Origin: Haemonchus contortus
Lineage: Eukaryota > Nematoda > Chromadorea > Rhabditida > Trichostrongylidae
DNA: 64,000 nucleotides
Direction of reading: 5' to 3'
NCBI GenBank assembly: GCA_000469685.2
Contig: LS997567.1
Location: forward strand, 41,846,775 to 41,910,774
Below the pieces are notes generated by a model, which was not told the origin of the DNA, did no database searches, and saw only the letters and a list, made by a program, of their open reading frames with translations. Below, in pieces: positions 1-11,875 of the stretch. The position numbers and the translations under genes are program-made. Within the stretch, counting starts at the first letter, position 1. Each line of letters begins with the position of its first letter.

Positions 1-383
1 CCGCTTTTCGAGTTCCGGATTACGTACGACATTGAGGATCATGAGCATCACCGAGAAAAACAATATACATATCCTTCTATTCTATGCTTTCACAGTAGTT
101 CATTGTATTCTACGCAATTGAAAAGTCAGGAATTTGACGCAATTCATAAAATTCCTTTTCATGCAATACTCATCGTCACTTCTCAATCTGTGGAGTTCAC
201 ACCCTGCATTGTTCGCACGAAGCCTTTTTTCTAAGCCTGTCCAGCTTTCCCGTGACTTACACCGATGGAGAACAGTTCCAGCTGTTATCTTGGTAACTGG
301 TAATGGGTTTGACTTGATCGTAAACTCTGTCTCGCTTTGACAATCGAGAAGGAAAGGCTCATCAGGCTCCCCTCAGTACACTT

Positions 384-614
384 TTAACTGTTCAGCGTTC
401 CGATCAAAAGCCGCAGACGCTCAGTCCTCCGTAGCTCTTCTACTCTTGAATTTTTAGATTTTTTGTAGCCTGAGAAGGACGGAGTGCGGTAGAATTTATT
501 GCATCTCGACTGCCATTGAGGTATTATAATTTGTCCGTTGACTGGCAAACAGGAAATGTTTTGGGATTCGATAAGAATTGAAAGAGGTATAATGGCAGAC
601 TCGTCTAAACGCAT
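384..614 (-). CDS. Unrecognised 76-codon frame, possible terminal exon
   Basis: ATG at 614 to a stop at 384; mixed polar and aliphatic composition, with a charged C-terminus (RVEELRRTERLRLL). No family is recognised and no strong splice sites were found. Frames of this size also arise by chance here. Confidence 0.15.
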   Translation of the reverse strand: MRLDESAIIPLSILIESQNISCLPVNGQIIIPQWQSRCNKFYRTPSFSGYKKSKNSRVEELRRTERLRLLIGTLNS

Positions 615-1628
615 GCCAGTACTGAGTCATAAATCCAAAATAAAATCACAAACAAACCCATAAACATCATAAGAGTTTTCTAGGCAATCACTACTTTACA
701 ATAAAATGATTCTGGAAACTCATTTTCCATGAAAATAGATATGAAATATTTTTTGCTTTTTCTCGAATAGTAGGGTTTGTACATTATCCTTCACCTCCAT
801 ATTTGAAAATGCAGTGGAAACTCCGCCCATTTCGTCAGGCCTCGCCCACTGGCATTCTGGCCTCCAAAGAATTGCGAAAGAGTAGAAATCAGTCCTGTTT
901 TATGATGTAATACAAACGTAACCAACTACTTAGGGTGTAATGTGGATTGTAAAAGTAGAATTCATCACAAAGTTATTCGTCGACAAATTTTCGAGAAGTT
1001 CTCAGGACGTAAGCATGAAATGGCTTTCGATGTGTCACAAAAATTTCAAGGGTACCCAGAACTTGTTGGTTTTACATCTAGAAGCTCCGCTTTTTTGCTG
1101 GCTTTTCGAAATTCCAGTGAATTCACTTATTAATTTGTGCCTTTCTCATATCCTAAATCAAGTTGTTTTCAAAAAACTGATAAGCAGAAAAATTTGACAA
1201 ATTTATTTTTTAAAGTGGCACGTTGTCGATAACGAAAAGTGCTTTCAAACTTTTTTGTGTCACCTGGCTTTTTTGCCCCACCCATTCCGCTTTTTATTCG
1301 CCCCTACTTCCTTCGATCCAGTCGAGAAATTCCGCAACAATTCACATTTTGCAGAATAGTTATTTATGTTCACTCCTCAGCACGAGCTCCCATTGACGTT
1401 GACTTCTACAACGAACAATTTACTTGGCGGAATTCTTTTTGCATAGCTTATTCGCAGTTCTTTTTAAAGAGGTGGTCCCCTTTTGTGTGAAAGTGAAGAA
1501 ATACCGGAGATTTACTTTATCCAGTTGAAAACGTAATCTACTTCTAACTTGGAAAATTTTTTGAAACCGTGGAAAAAGGCACTGAACTACGAGAATATGA
1601 GTTAAAATAAACTTAAATAAAGTTTTTT

Positions 1629-1837
1629 GGCGTTGATCAATCCCTTCTGAAAGATGCGCCCCCGCACTCGACTTCCATTCAGAACCGTAGTGGCGTAATG
1701 AGTGCGTATGTGGGCTATACAATGACTTGCGGTGGCCAGCCGATGTACAAGTCAGTGCTTTTTATCCTTCCAGACGAGTCTGGTACCAATTTACCGACCC
1801 CGGACGGATGGCTTGGTTGGCCTGGGCGGGCATCGAT
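1629..1837 (-). repeat. tRNA-derived SINE, family A, truncated copy
   Basis: The minus strand shares the body of the family-A SINE seen at 41701-41977: a GGTACCAGACTCGTCTGG motif, a GTGCGGGGGCGCAT-like block and an end near AACGCC. The tRNA-like promoter head is missing here, so this is a 5'-truncated copy. Confidence 0.8.
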
Positions 1838-2498
1838 AATATAAAAAAATAAAATAAATTATGAGCCAATATTTTCTGTTGATTCCTGGCTAATCAAAAA
1901 TTGCGACCCGTGTGTTTTTCATTAAGTACTTACTCGTCAAAGTAGACGGACCGATCAAAGTTTAGAGGGGCGGAGCGACGTCCATCTCGGAACATTCGAG
2001 TCCCGTAGTGCGACTTTTTGATGACATGTTTTGCTGTGGCAGAAAAAAATGAGTCTACTCTTAACATCATCTACCATGCATATCTGAAGGTTACTAATTG
2101 GTTTTTGCTCTGCTTTCTGGTCACGGAGAATCCGAATTTTAGTGAATTCTTTTCGTGATTTTTCATTATCTGGTTCTGTTTCTAGTTCAAGAAAGGGTCC
2201 ACCAGTGAGGCGAGAGTTAGGCGTATGTGCAAGCCTCTGATTCGCCAATCAAAAATGCACCAAAACAATAGGTTGTAGCTCAACCAGCTAATATTCATAA
2301 TTTCATAACACAAATTTCCACAGGAATGCGAGTGTTCGGCCTCAGAACTTGAACTTTTTAATTTCCGACAATTTTTATATTTCCACAATAGCCCTGTATT
2401 TTGATCTCGGTCCCCTATTGATAAAAAGTTTAGATAGGTAGTTTTCACTAGAAATTGAAGCCTCAATATTGTTGGATTGACTCTGAATAACAGCTTAC

Positions 2499-2549
2499 CT
2501 TTCGATGTTAACTTCCGCCATCCGCCCAGACTATTTTCATCAAATGAAA
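2499..2549 (-). CDS. Candidate 51-bp exon
   Basis: A minus-strand segment between acceptor AAATTTTAG and donor GTAAGC is open in one frame (SFDENSLGGWRKLTSK). It may belong with the candidate exons at 3021-3640 or be independent. The following open stretch at 2440-2182 keeps phase after an AATTTCTAG acceptor but has no family features. Confidence 0.25.
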
Positions 2550-3020
2550 CTAAAATTTCAGAAATGTATCAGAGAGTATAAACAATTCGGATAGCTTGAA
2601 AACACAAATTATTCCAGACGTATAATTGTTTTTAGTGGGAGTGTTTGTGGAAAAACATGCTAACCACTATTCAGATGAGTGTTCCATGGTATAAAACTTG
2701 TTCAACGCTTTTACAGAACGCGATTACTATTACAATCTGAATTAGTCTCAAATCTCGGTTCACAAGAAACAAAATTTGAATATTCGTGCCACTTCCAAAT
2801 CATTTCAAGTCTCTTCTAATTTCGTGCAGAAAATCTCGAGGCTTCAAATGGAGTTCTTTATATCAACTGGTATTCAATGGAGTTTGACTATTGTTTTTTT
2901 GGTAATGTCCGCCTCCATAATTGACGACGGCTGCACCAGTTGAGCCTGGTGTTTCTGAGTGGGACCTATTGTTGAGCCGGAGGTTGTTCCTGAGAATTTC
3001 CTTTTGAGACCTGTACGTTA

Positions 3021-3640
3021 CTATAATGGAAGATCGATAAACCATCGCGCCCTCTCATTGGTGGATCCTTTGAGTTCATCTGGTAATCGTCCTAAAGGAG
3101 GTGGAACCCTTTAGTACCACGGGGTTCCGTTGCCAACTATCGTGCGCCGTTGCCGGACGTACGCCCATTGCTATTAGGTTCCGGATTTCGGCCGAGATTT
3201 AAAGGTGTTTAAACTGAAATGAGCGTTGTGATTGCAAATTTACTTACCTTTTAATCATTGTAGTAATCTGCTCGGTAATTTCCGACTCTGACAAGCTTAC
3301 TTGACCAGTTTTGCCGATACATATCCTTCTTATCTCCAGCTTTCCTTCACAATCCATTCTTTTGAGCTTCTCCTTCAGATTTTTCCGGATTTAATCTTTT
3401 CAATACCTTACTAAGCGAAGAGAACGAGTAAGTTAGTTGACCTGGTCGTTGACGTTTCTACTTATTATCGGAAATCTTACCTAGTAATGGTGCATGTTTA
3501 TATGTGCATTCGGATTAGCCTTGCTCATTTACTCTTCGGGCGATAATTTTTCGATTGCTGCCTTATTAGTATCCTGATACATGTGCATACATTTACGGGA
3601 GCGCTCGTTGGGTACCCATACAACTTGGGCGGCATCAAAC
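3021..3640 (-). CDS. Candidate multi-exon gene fragment, function unknown
   Basis: Three minus-strand stretches read like protein and chain in phase: about 3640-3533 (QVVWVPNERSRKCMHMYQ, ending LSPE before a GTAAAT donor), 3358-3248 (MDCEGKLEIRRICIGKTG, then SESEITEQITTMIK, donor GTAAGT) and 3108-3021 (LPDELKGSTNERARWFIDL, then a stop). Acceptors are weak (TCAAAAG and ACTAAAG), and other splice choices, such as GTAAGC within exon 2, are possible. The LSPEE...EQIT..IK pattern faintly recalls the nematode DUF148/SXP-RAL-2 domain, but I would not assign it. It could also be an old repeat with coding ancestry. Confidence 0.35.
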
Positions 3641-3699
3641 CTCAGCCGGAAATGTGAAGCTTACTGGGGTTCAATACCCAGACCACTTCCTCTTTCATC

Positions 3700-4939
3700 C
3701 TAACCATTACTCTTAACTAGTTAGCACTTACTCACCAATAACTGCTCAAATGAGTCATCTGACTTGAGTCAGAATGAATTTCGCTTCAACAACTTGTAAG
3801 CTCATAAAACCTCAAACCTCTAAAATTTACTCAGAGATCATAAAAACAGTATGTGGGGTTTCTATATTGGAGGAATTCTTTCTATCTAAAGGTCTTCCTC
3901 TTTTCGTGATGGACGTCCTCTTCGGGATATCTGGCTTATAAGTGGGAAGTGTGGGTGGGTGTGGGAGCAGGAAGTTTTTCTTTCTCCTCCCATATACTTG
4001 TGGTACACGCTACCTCGCGAGCACTTGGTTTCTCCACTTTCATTTCAGAATGTTTTCCAGCATTATTAAGATTACAGTTTCATGAAAGTAAGTGTTAAGC
4101 GCTTTAGGGAATCTTTAAAATTTATTTATATTATAATTTTCTGGCAGGAGATACTGGTTAACAATAGCTTATTTTTATTCTTATTTTTATACAGCGCCGA
4201 TACAACTGCTAAAGAGCATTATTAGGGCAAAGTTCATTGTGCTATAATTCTACTGAGTAAATATTAAGCAGGCTTACCTCAGCAAACACTTCATCAAATT
4301 ACTATGCTTCACTTTCGCCCTCTGGAATCCATGAGTCTAGCCGTCCATGACTATGAATCGTGCAATTCCGCGAGATGTAAATCAATCAAATCAGATCACG
4401 GTATAGTTTTAGTAGAAGTTTATTAGTTGTTCCAATTACATTTGATTACATCTTGTACGGAATTTATTGTGCTCTGAAACTTGTTCTAGAATATTTTCTC
4501 GGAGAATTGCTATAGCCCTCATGTATTTTGTAGAAACTACTTCTTTCTATCTGAATATTAACCTATCAAATTTGAGGTCGTTTCTGGAACTGGAAATTTG
4601 CGTTGAATTCTGAATCACTTTCTCATTAGTCGTTCCCAGAAAGTGGTCATTTTCTTTGGGTACGAGTTTCTTCAAAAGTAATAACAAAGTAATAACTCGC
4701 CGAGCGTATAGTTCTACTCAAACTATTACTTCAGTGGCTCAATCGGTGTGCGAATGCCATATCAAGATCAAGCTGGCAGAACTAAATAAAATTGAAATAA
4801 AATTGCGAGGGACCACTATGTGATTGATTTCGGGGTGCGATCGATCTGTTCTAGTTGTGCCATGCATTCCACTTCTTCGAGGGATTACCAAAGTTTTGCT
4901 GTACACACTATTTCTGAATATTTCATGAAGAACTACATA
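3700..4939. other. No gene recognised
   Basis: Only short frames without consistent splice sites. A GTAAG/GTGAG-like site near 3731 on the minus strand does not chain in phase to neighbours. Confidence 0.5.
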
Positions 4940-5465
4940 CAGTAGCGCTCAAAAGTCTTCGGTGAAATGGTTCATCAGCCGTACTTTTCAGCCGTAACTC
5001 CTTTCCTACTGGATCTAATAGTGCGAAATTTCTATATTTGGAGCGTGGGTGTATTGTGAATATTTACCCTTATTAACCTGCAATCTGATCATGTTCCAGA
5101 TATTCCAAAGGGCATGAAAATAAAATCGACTGCAAATACAGATGATGGTCCTTCTAGAAGTTCTTCCCTTTTTGTCATGTCCAAAGTGTACGAGCGGTAA
5201 CGCCGAACTCAAGAGATGAGAAAAACGCACATAAGGTGCGGTTAAGTGCAGACCTCAACAACTTTAGTTTTAGGAAAATCTGCTGTCGCAACAAACACCT
5301 TGCTCTATCTGTGGATATTGCAGCTTCGCAGTCAAATAGTGTTGGGTAGGGTGAAATATGCTCTAGTTAAACAAATCCGAATTTTGCGCGATTTGGTCTA
5401 CTAACAGAAAAGTTATGAATGGAAAAGCGTCAACGCATTTCACCGGAGACTTTTGAGCGCTACTG
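4940..5465. mobile_element. 526-bp Tc1/mariner-type MITE
   Basis: Terminal inverted repeats begin CAGTAGCGCTCAAAAGTCT and run about 29 bases (4940-4968 and 5437-5465) with one mismatch. TA flanks both ends (4938-4939 and 5466-5467). No transposase is present inside, and the small frames within are not coding. It is a non-autonomous element mobilised by a Tc1-like enzyme, by inference from TIR and target site. Confidence 0.88.
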
Positions 5466-8400
5466 TATCTACTTTCACACTCAAAGGCAAAAGAATACGG
5501 TATGGAAGGGTGATTGATTAGCAGGAACTTGATCTCCCATGAGCATTGGTGAGGTGACGGCGCAGATTTTAACTGCGCTATGAAACAATATTAGAGAACC
5601 TCTTGAGGAAAACCATTAAATTGCTTATATCCAGATCAGTTTCCTGTTATCCTGGAGCTCAATAATAACTTGTAAAATTTTTGCCTTGTTCCAAGACGGA
5701 CCCATTATAAAAGATCAAATCTTTAGCTTTGTAAATGTTTTAATTAAATATTTCCTCCATTTCTCATAGTCCTTTTTTGAGCAAAAATTATCTCGAGTTA
5801 TCGCAGTCTCCCATGTTCAATCTCCTCGCTCCTCACAATTGTATTGACTAATTTGCTTTGTTCAATTCAGAGCCAACACTTATAGCAGAAATTGGAAATT
5901 ATGCATGTGGCCAAAGAATTTGAAAGTAAAATGAGCTCTAGAAAGTTTTTGACACAACGATTTCTCATTAACGCTTTGCCATGTTCAGCTGAGCTGTGAA
6001 GCCAGGTAGGCTCAATTGAATGCTCGACATTGAGAGAGTGGACTAAGAAAGGAGGGAGAAAGATAACTGGTAATCAGTTATGTGTGTGTGTGACTGTTGT
6101 CTTTGGCCTCACTCAATCTATTAGCTTCAAAGTGGCATACACATGGATTGGCACCCCGAAACCCTATTATTTACGTCGAATTCCCTTTCTACCATCCCCT
6201 CAAGTTGATTCAAATCGTTGTGTCTGAATTCCACTCGTAAAAGAAGCGTGTAGCGTCTTTACTTGTAGCCATTAACACCACGCTGGGTTTTCACTCTGAT
6301 ATACCCAAAATTACCTCTTTTGTTTTAAACGGGATTCCAAGTCATGGCTGATGGCTCTACCATATGATGAACGGTAGAGCATCGATTTTTTGTCGCGATA
6401 ACGGCAAGAATTGTAGACATTTGTATAATGGCGTCCAAATATTACATTTATACATTCGAAGTTTTTACATTTTTTTTCCATACAGTTTTTTTCCTTTGTC
6501 AGGGATCATCCGAATTCCATTCTCAACATTTCAATATCGAGCAGCACCAATGCACAAGCTTCAGGTTTATCACGATTATTGCGTGCTTAACCTCCCTTAC
6601 TCACTCATGAGCTCAACTTTGCTCTGTATTTTCTGTATTACGCAGTGAATGAGAAGATTGGTCTTCCCGAAAGCCATCTTCTACATGCTCTTCATCTCAC
6701 TGAGAATGAGTGTTCGAAATCGCTAGGGGCGGTGTCAAAGCAGTCAATCCGGCCTTTTCATTGGTGCGCATTTTCTATTGTCCCGCCCACCACTGGATTT
6801 GGGAAATTGGTTACCTGTATAGTTTTTTTCTATTCATGTCATTCCAATAGACTGTTGATGAGCATTGTTTGGTCTGGAAGTGCCGCGTGAGGTATAGGCG
6901 CTGTAGGCTATCGAAGGCCGATTTAATTAAATTTAATTATTACTATGGCGCCACGGAGCATTATTCAATCAACTCAAGGATTCAACCCACGTAAACAAGA
7001 GAGGAAGTAAACTTTAGTAGTGGACCGTTTTGGCGTAACGGTTCGATGATGACTCACTTAGAAACCTAGAACTACAAGATGGCAAATGCAAAGAGCTTTC
7101 TAACGACCCAGTAAAATCACGAGCAATGTCAAAGTTTCACAGCAATTTCTCAGTTAGGACCCTAAGACTTATCATCGGACCATTTTGAAAGCTATTTCTC
7201 TACGTGCCGCCTTCTGTACTGATTGTAAGGCGCTGTTGAGGTCCAAAGTTGATTTCCTATCGACCGCTGCAATCTTAAGCTGGAAATCTCTGAGCTTAAT
7301 CCTAAATTCTCTGGTTTAACTCATCTGAATTCCTTAGACCAGTGGTGTACAGTTAAATTTAGAAATGACCCACAAAAATTTTCTCAAACGGGGAACTCTG
7401 AGGGTTCAGTAGGTAAGGGAATCTCATCCAATCCTGACGTTCATGAGGAGTTTCGGATGTCAAAATGCATTGTTATAGTAGGAGGGTATCTGAAGGGTTA
7501 GTATTTATGCCAAATACCATAGATGTTAAGCGATTCAGTAACAACGAATTTCTCTTATTTGTTTACTGTTATTTTATATTTGATTTCTCATTTATTTCGA
7601 AATAAATAATCGAAATATTTCTTCTCCATCATCGCTAGTTTTATGGGTTCTCGGAGAAATTTCTCATTTTCTACCATACTTTATCTTCAAATATGCCTGT
7701 TGAAGATATCACCTTGTAACATTGATTACTTTTTTTTTAAAAATTGTAATTTATCATGTTCATATGTTCAATTGACTGCAGAATTAATCCTAAGATGTTT
7801 GCATGCAGTGAAAGCATTGCGTGAAAACCTTTGGCCGATTGACATTCACCTTTGACTTCCGGTCTAAGGCTAGCCGAATTTCTGCTCTCTAGAACCTTCT
7901 TACGTTTGCACCAGGAAGTGTGAGCTTATGATCTGTTAAATATTTCATATTCTTTTTGGTCTCTGCCTCTAGCCGTTCGTCCGAGGAAGCCTTGTCAATT
8001 GGATGGGATTCTCCTCTAACCCTTCATCTTATACTTTACCATAACGAAGCAAAAGAAAAGAAATTTAATTCTTTCTGCTGAGATAGGAAGAAAATGTCAA
8101 AGGATCTGAGCATTTCTGCATTGTATATGTCTGTTCGAGTTTCCTCAATTAGCTCTACAGGGAACTATTACTTAGCGTCATGGCACGGACCGCAATCCTT
8201 TGCAAAGCATTTTGGCCTTACCCACGGCTACAAACTGGGTTTCGGATCGTGCTCAGACTATAATTTTTCAGCACAATAAACATATAAGCGTTTTGGGTGG
8301 AATTATAATATTATTCGCTTAGTCTCGACTTGGTTGAAAATCCATCGTGGTCGCGCTAATTTCGTAAGATAACTTCTGCTACTAGTTGATCCCTGAATCG

Positions 8401-10848
8401 ACTTTTTTTATTCGAGACGAAACCTCCACCAGCAGAATGACTCCAGAATTATGTGGGCGTGGGTGGCTTTGCTAGTTGGCTGCAAGATTTATTCCCTCAT
8501 TTATATGCAGGATACGTAGGTTACTAGTTAAGTGGTAAGTGTGGAGAATACGCTCAGTTCTGTAGGGTTCTTGGTGTCATTCCTTGAAGGAGAGAGAGAC
8601 TCTTTATCGTTTGCCCTAACAATACACCTAGTCACAACTCGCATTTGTATAAATCATAGAAAATATCTACTTAACTGTTACTCCTAACTGGTAATATTAC
8701 CTAATATGTACTTCGATTCTTGGGTTTGGAAAACGATATTCCTGGGCTCCATCTTGAGCACATGCTTTGTAGTCTGAGTGAAAGTAATAGCCGGAATCGA
8801 TTGCTGGGGATATGTATCTGCAGAGCATTTTCTAATTATGATATAAGAAATAGGCATAACGTTAAATGGCTTCGGATAGCTTTGCCGCTATTGTTTTCTC
8901 TCTTTTCTGATTGAAATTTCCGTATAACTTACTTAAACGAGTGAATGGAACTTTTCCAATCTAGTTTGAACGGTACGAAAGTCCTTTACGCTACCCTGCT
9001 CAGAAAAGTAAGTCATAGTGTGAAAGTTTCCCATCGTTTATGTTGTGGGGAGAATTGACGATTTGCTGGGAACTGTGAGGACTGAGGGTCCAACCAAAAT
9101 CAGGGCTGCGTTTGAACTTAACTAGTCTGAAGTGTAGGCTCAGTGAACGGATTTTTTCTCGAAAATTCCTCCTAGCGGTAACTGGGAGTTTGGTCCTTAC
9201 GCATAAAACAATCCTGACAACCTTACTATAGGCACTACTAGAAAAAAAGTTACGTTGAAACTGAAATAGTTTAGAAACTGGGCTTCTAAAGTGATAACGA
9301 ATGTCATCCTCGGGCTCACTACAACCACTTACTTACTCCAGATACGTTTCCCGGCTTAGAAGAATACTGGCTATTCCTTGTTTTCATATGAAAAAAGTTT
9401 CGAAATCTTTCATAATAGTTTGGATTATTTCGATTGCTGAATTTCCACTTTTCCCTCTCTCGAGCTTTCGCATTTAATCTTCAGGGATCACTGAGTTCTT
9501 CGTATCATCTTATTTCTTGTTCCTCTATGTGAATAAGACTTGAACTATCACTGATTCAGTGGTCGATAGTCAGCAACTAACAAGATTAATTTTTATTTTA
9601 TTTGATAATTGATAATTTTGTCCACGCTCCCATATAATGAGATACCATTCAGTGTTGCATAAAGGCGTTGCCACTGCCGTCACTCAAAAGTCATATTGAA
9701 CTGATAATTCGTGAGCCCAAGCCTGTTTCATTATCTCGGACCATCTACCCGCAAGTTATTTACATTCATATAAATACGATATGCCATAATTTTTACGTTC
9801 TCACATGCCTTCGCGATTTCGATGAAAGCGCATGCACGGTTTATACCTTGCTGGTTTTCCTTGGGCTTCCAGAAAACGTCTCTCTATCACACACATTTTC
9901 TGTAGGCGAGAGTTTTTTTGATTTTTTTTCTAGCATTGAGTAACTCTTTACACATTTTAGCCAAAGTTCCACTGAAATACTCTTCAAATCGGTTCTAAGT
10001 ATATTCAAGAATTACTTAGTTGGTAGCCCATTAATGTTTTGAAAACCATCTATTTTGTCGAACTTTTCGTTTTCTTGAATTTTTCTTTTAAAATTAACTA
10101 CTAACATCAATCTGCCTCAACTCTCAGCAAGGACGTGCATCCATGCAGCTGCAGTACAAATTTACATAATTCATATTTTGTAATGTACATAATATATTCA
10201 TATTTCATATTGATTCATATAGTGTTGTATCCAGGTTGGAAAAACGACGGGTAAGAAGCTCCTTAATAATTCACTTCAATAATGAAGACCATAGGGTAAC
10301 TTGGACGACAAGGCAGAGTCCTTACGATGTCATGTGCCCATGAAGGGATTGAGAGGGGTAGATAGAACAATGGAATAGGGTATGGTGGGACAAAAAGTTC
10401 ACTGCTGTCTTATGGCTTCAGAAATTCGCCCACCAACCTTCTCATGTATTCATGCGATACAAAGAAAAAATGGACAAGGAGGTTGTACCTGCTGTTGTAC
10501 ACCTGCAGTCAGACAACTCAAAGCAGTGGCTATACTTGGTGTTTAAATTCCGCCTATGCTCCACCTTCCAACATCAGGGCATCTTGCGGATTTAAATGAG
10601 AAGGCCAGGGTGAGTTGGTAATTCTGTTTCTAAGTAAAGCGAATACCAAAAGCTTCTTTTATTGATCACTTAAGATGTATCCCTCCAACTAACACCTGCA
10701 GTAATTGATAAGGAAATACTTCTATTACATTTTTTTATATCAAGCTTCTTACTCGTTATTTCAAAAACTCATCAGAGTTCGTGAATATTTATTTAACATT
10801 TAAATAATTAGTATTATCAACATGTCAGTTGTTGTGGGGCAATAGGGT
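5466..10848. other. Gene-less stretch
   Basis: Frames here are under 95 codons, T-rich on the plus strand, and lack consistent splice structure. No repeat family was recognised. Confidence 0.55.
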
Positions 10849-11096
10849 TGAGGTGGTGTAGTGGCCGAAGGCGCACTGCCACATATGCAGCCCCGCTGTT
10901 CGAATCCCAGGTCGAGACTAGCTCAAGTCAGAACAGCCATCCGTTCCACCGGGTTGGTTGATTTGTACCGGACTGGTCTGAGAGGGAGAATGCACTGACC
11001 TGTTCAGCTGTATGGCCAATGTAAATCGTTGCATAAGCTAAATACGCATTCAATACGTCACTACGATTCTGAATGGAAGTCGAAGCGGATGCGCAT
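10849..11096 (+). repeat. tRNA-derived SINE, family A, diverged copy
   Basis: It begins with an A-box-like GGTGTAGTGGCCGAAGGCG and a B-box-like CTGTTCGAATCCC, followed by the family body (GGTACC-like motif, TTCTGAATGGAAGTCG, GATGCGCAT). The length is about 250 bp. The reading frames here are only shadows of the repeat. Confidence 0.8.
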
Positions 11097-11796
11097 TTCA
11101 AAAGGAAATTAATTGACGTCAAAGAATTTACATTTAGACTAAGGAACAAGCCTATTATTATTTCCAGGTGCCTTCTATACATAATTGGCTTCCATGTTTT
11201 TTCCTGTACAATTTCCTAGTTTTTCTGTGATCGCCTAAAAAGATTTATTACTTCCCAGTATTCCAAACTATTTTGTTTCCAACAACTTTGAATTTTTTCT
11301 TTTTGCCATTTATCTTACAAAGGTTAATCTGTGTTACACATCAATCAGACGACAGTCATATGACATGGCTCATCTTTGCACTTGTTTATTACAGATTACT
11401 CGTGACAAAATCGTATAATGCCCTTTGTTTTCCGATTCCGCAAAACTTTTTCCGATAATTTACATGACTATTTAATTCATAAAGTACAATGGATAAACTT
11501 TGAAGTTAATTTACTTCAGTTAGGAAATTGAGTAATTGCTCTCCACTCTGATATAAAGTGATTTGAAAACAGTTGTCCCTATCATTTCATTGAGACACGT
11601 ACTTGGCACTGGGTGGTCTGGTTCTCTTTTACGGTAAGTCTCCCTTTTTTCTTCTATATGTGACAGAAAATCGAAAAATATTTAAAAATCAAAGAAATGT
11701 TGTTTTAGCTACCCTGATTTATTTGAAAAACCCTTACAGTGACTTCATGTTCTTGTTCACTGCTGTTATTTCCCCATTAAGGAGGCGACGGCAAGC

Positions 11797-11875
11797 GGGG
11801 TCACGGTAGTGTAGGGGGAAAGTGGCACGGTGCCCGGTAGAACAAGTACGAGTGCGAGTCCCGAGGCCGGAATTC
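11797..11875 (+). repeat. tRNA-like sequence (SINE head or tRNA pseudogene)
   Basis: It has an A-box-like GGTAGTGTAGGGGGAAAGTGG and a B-box-like GAGTGCGAGTCCC about 50 bases apart. No convincing acceptor stem or anticodon arm is seen, so it is not called a tRNA gene. Confidence 0.4.

Noticed and set aside
11590..11809. Possible membrane-receptor exons on the plus strand (LALGGLVLFY joined to TLIYLKNPYSDFMF)
   Set aside because: One phase-correct join exists, but the upstream acceptor is ambiguous in three frames and no receptor motif is clear.
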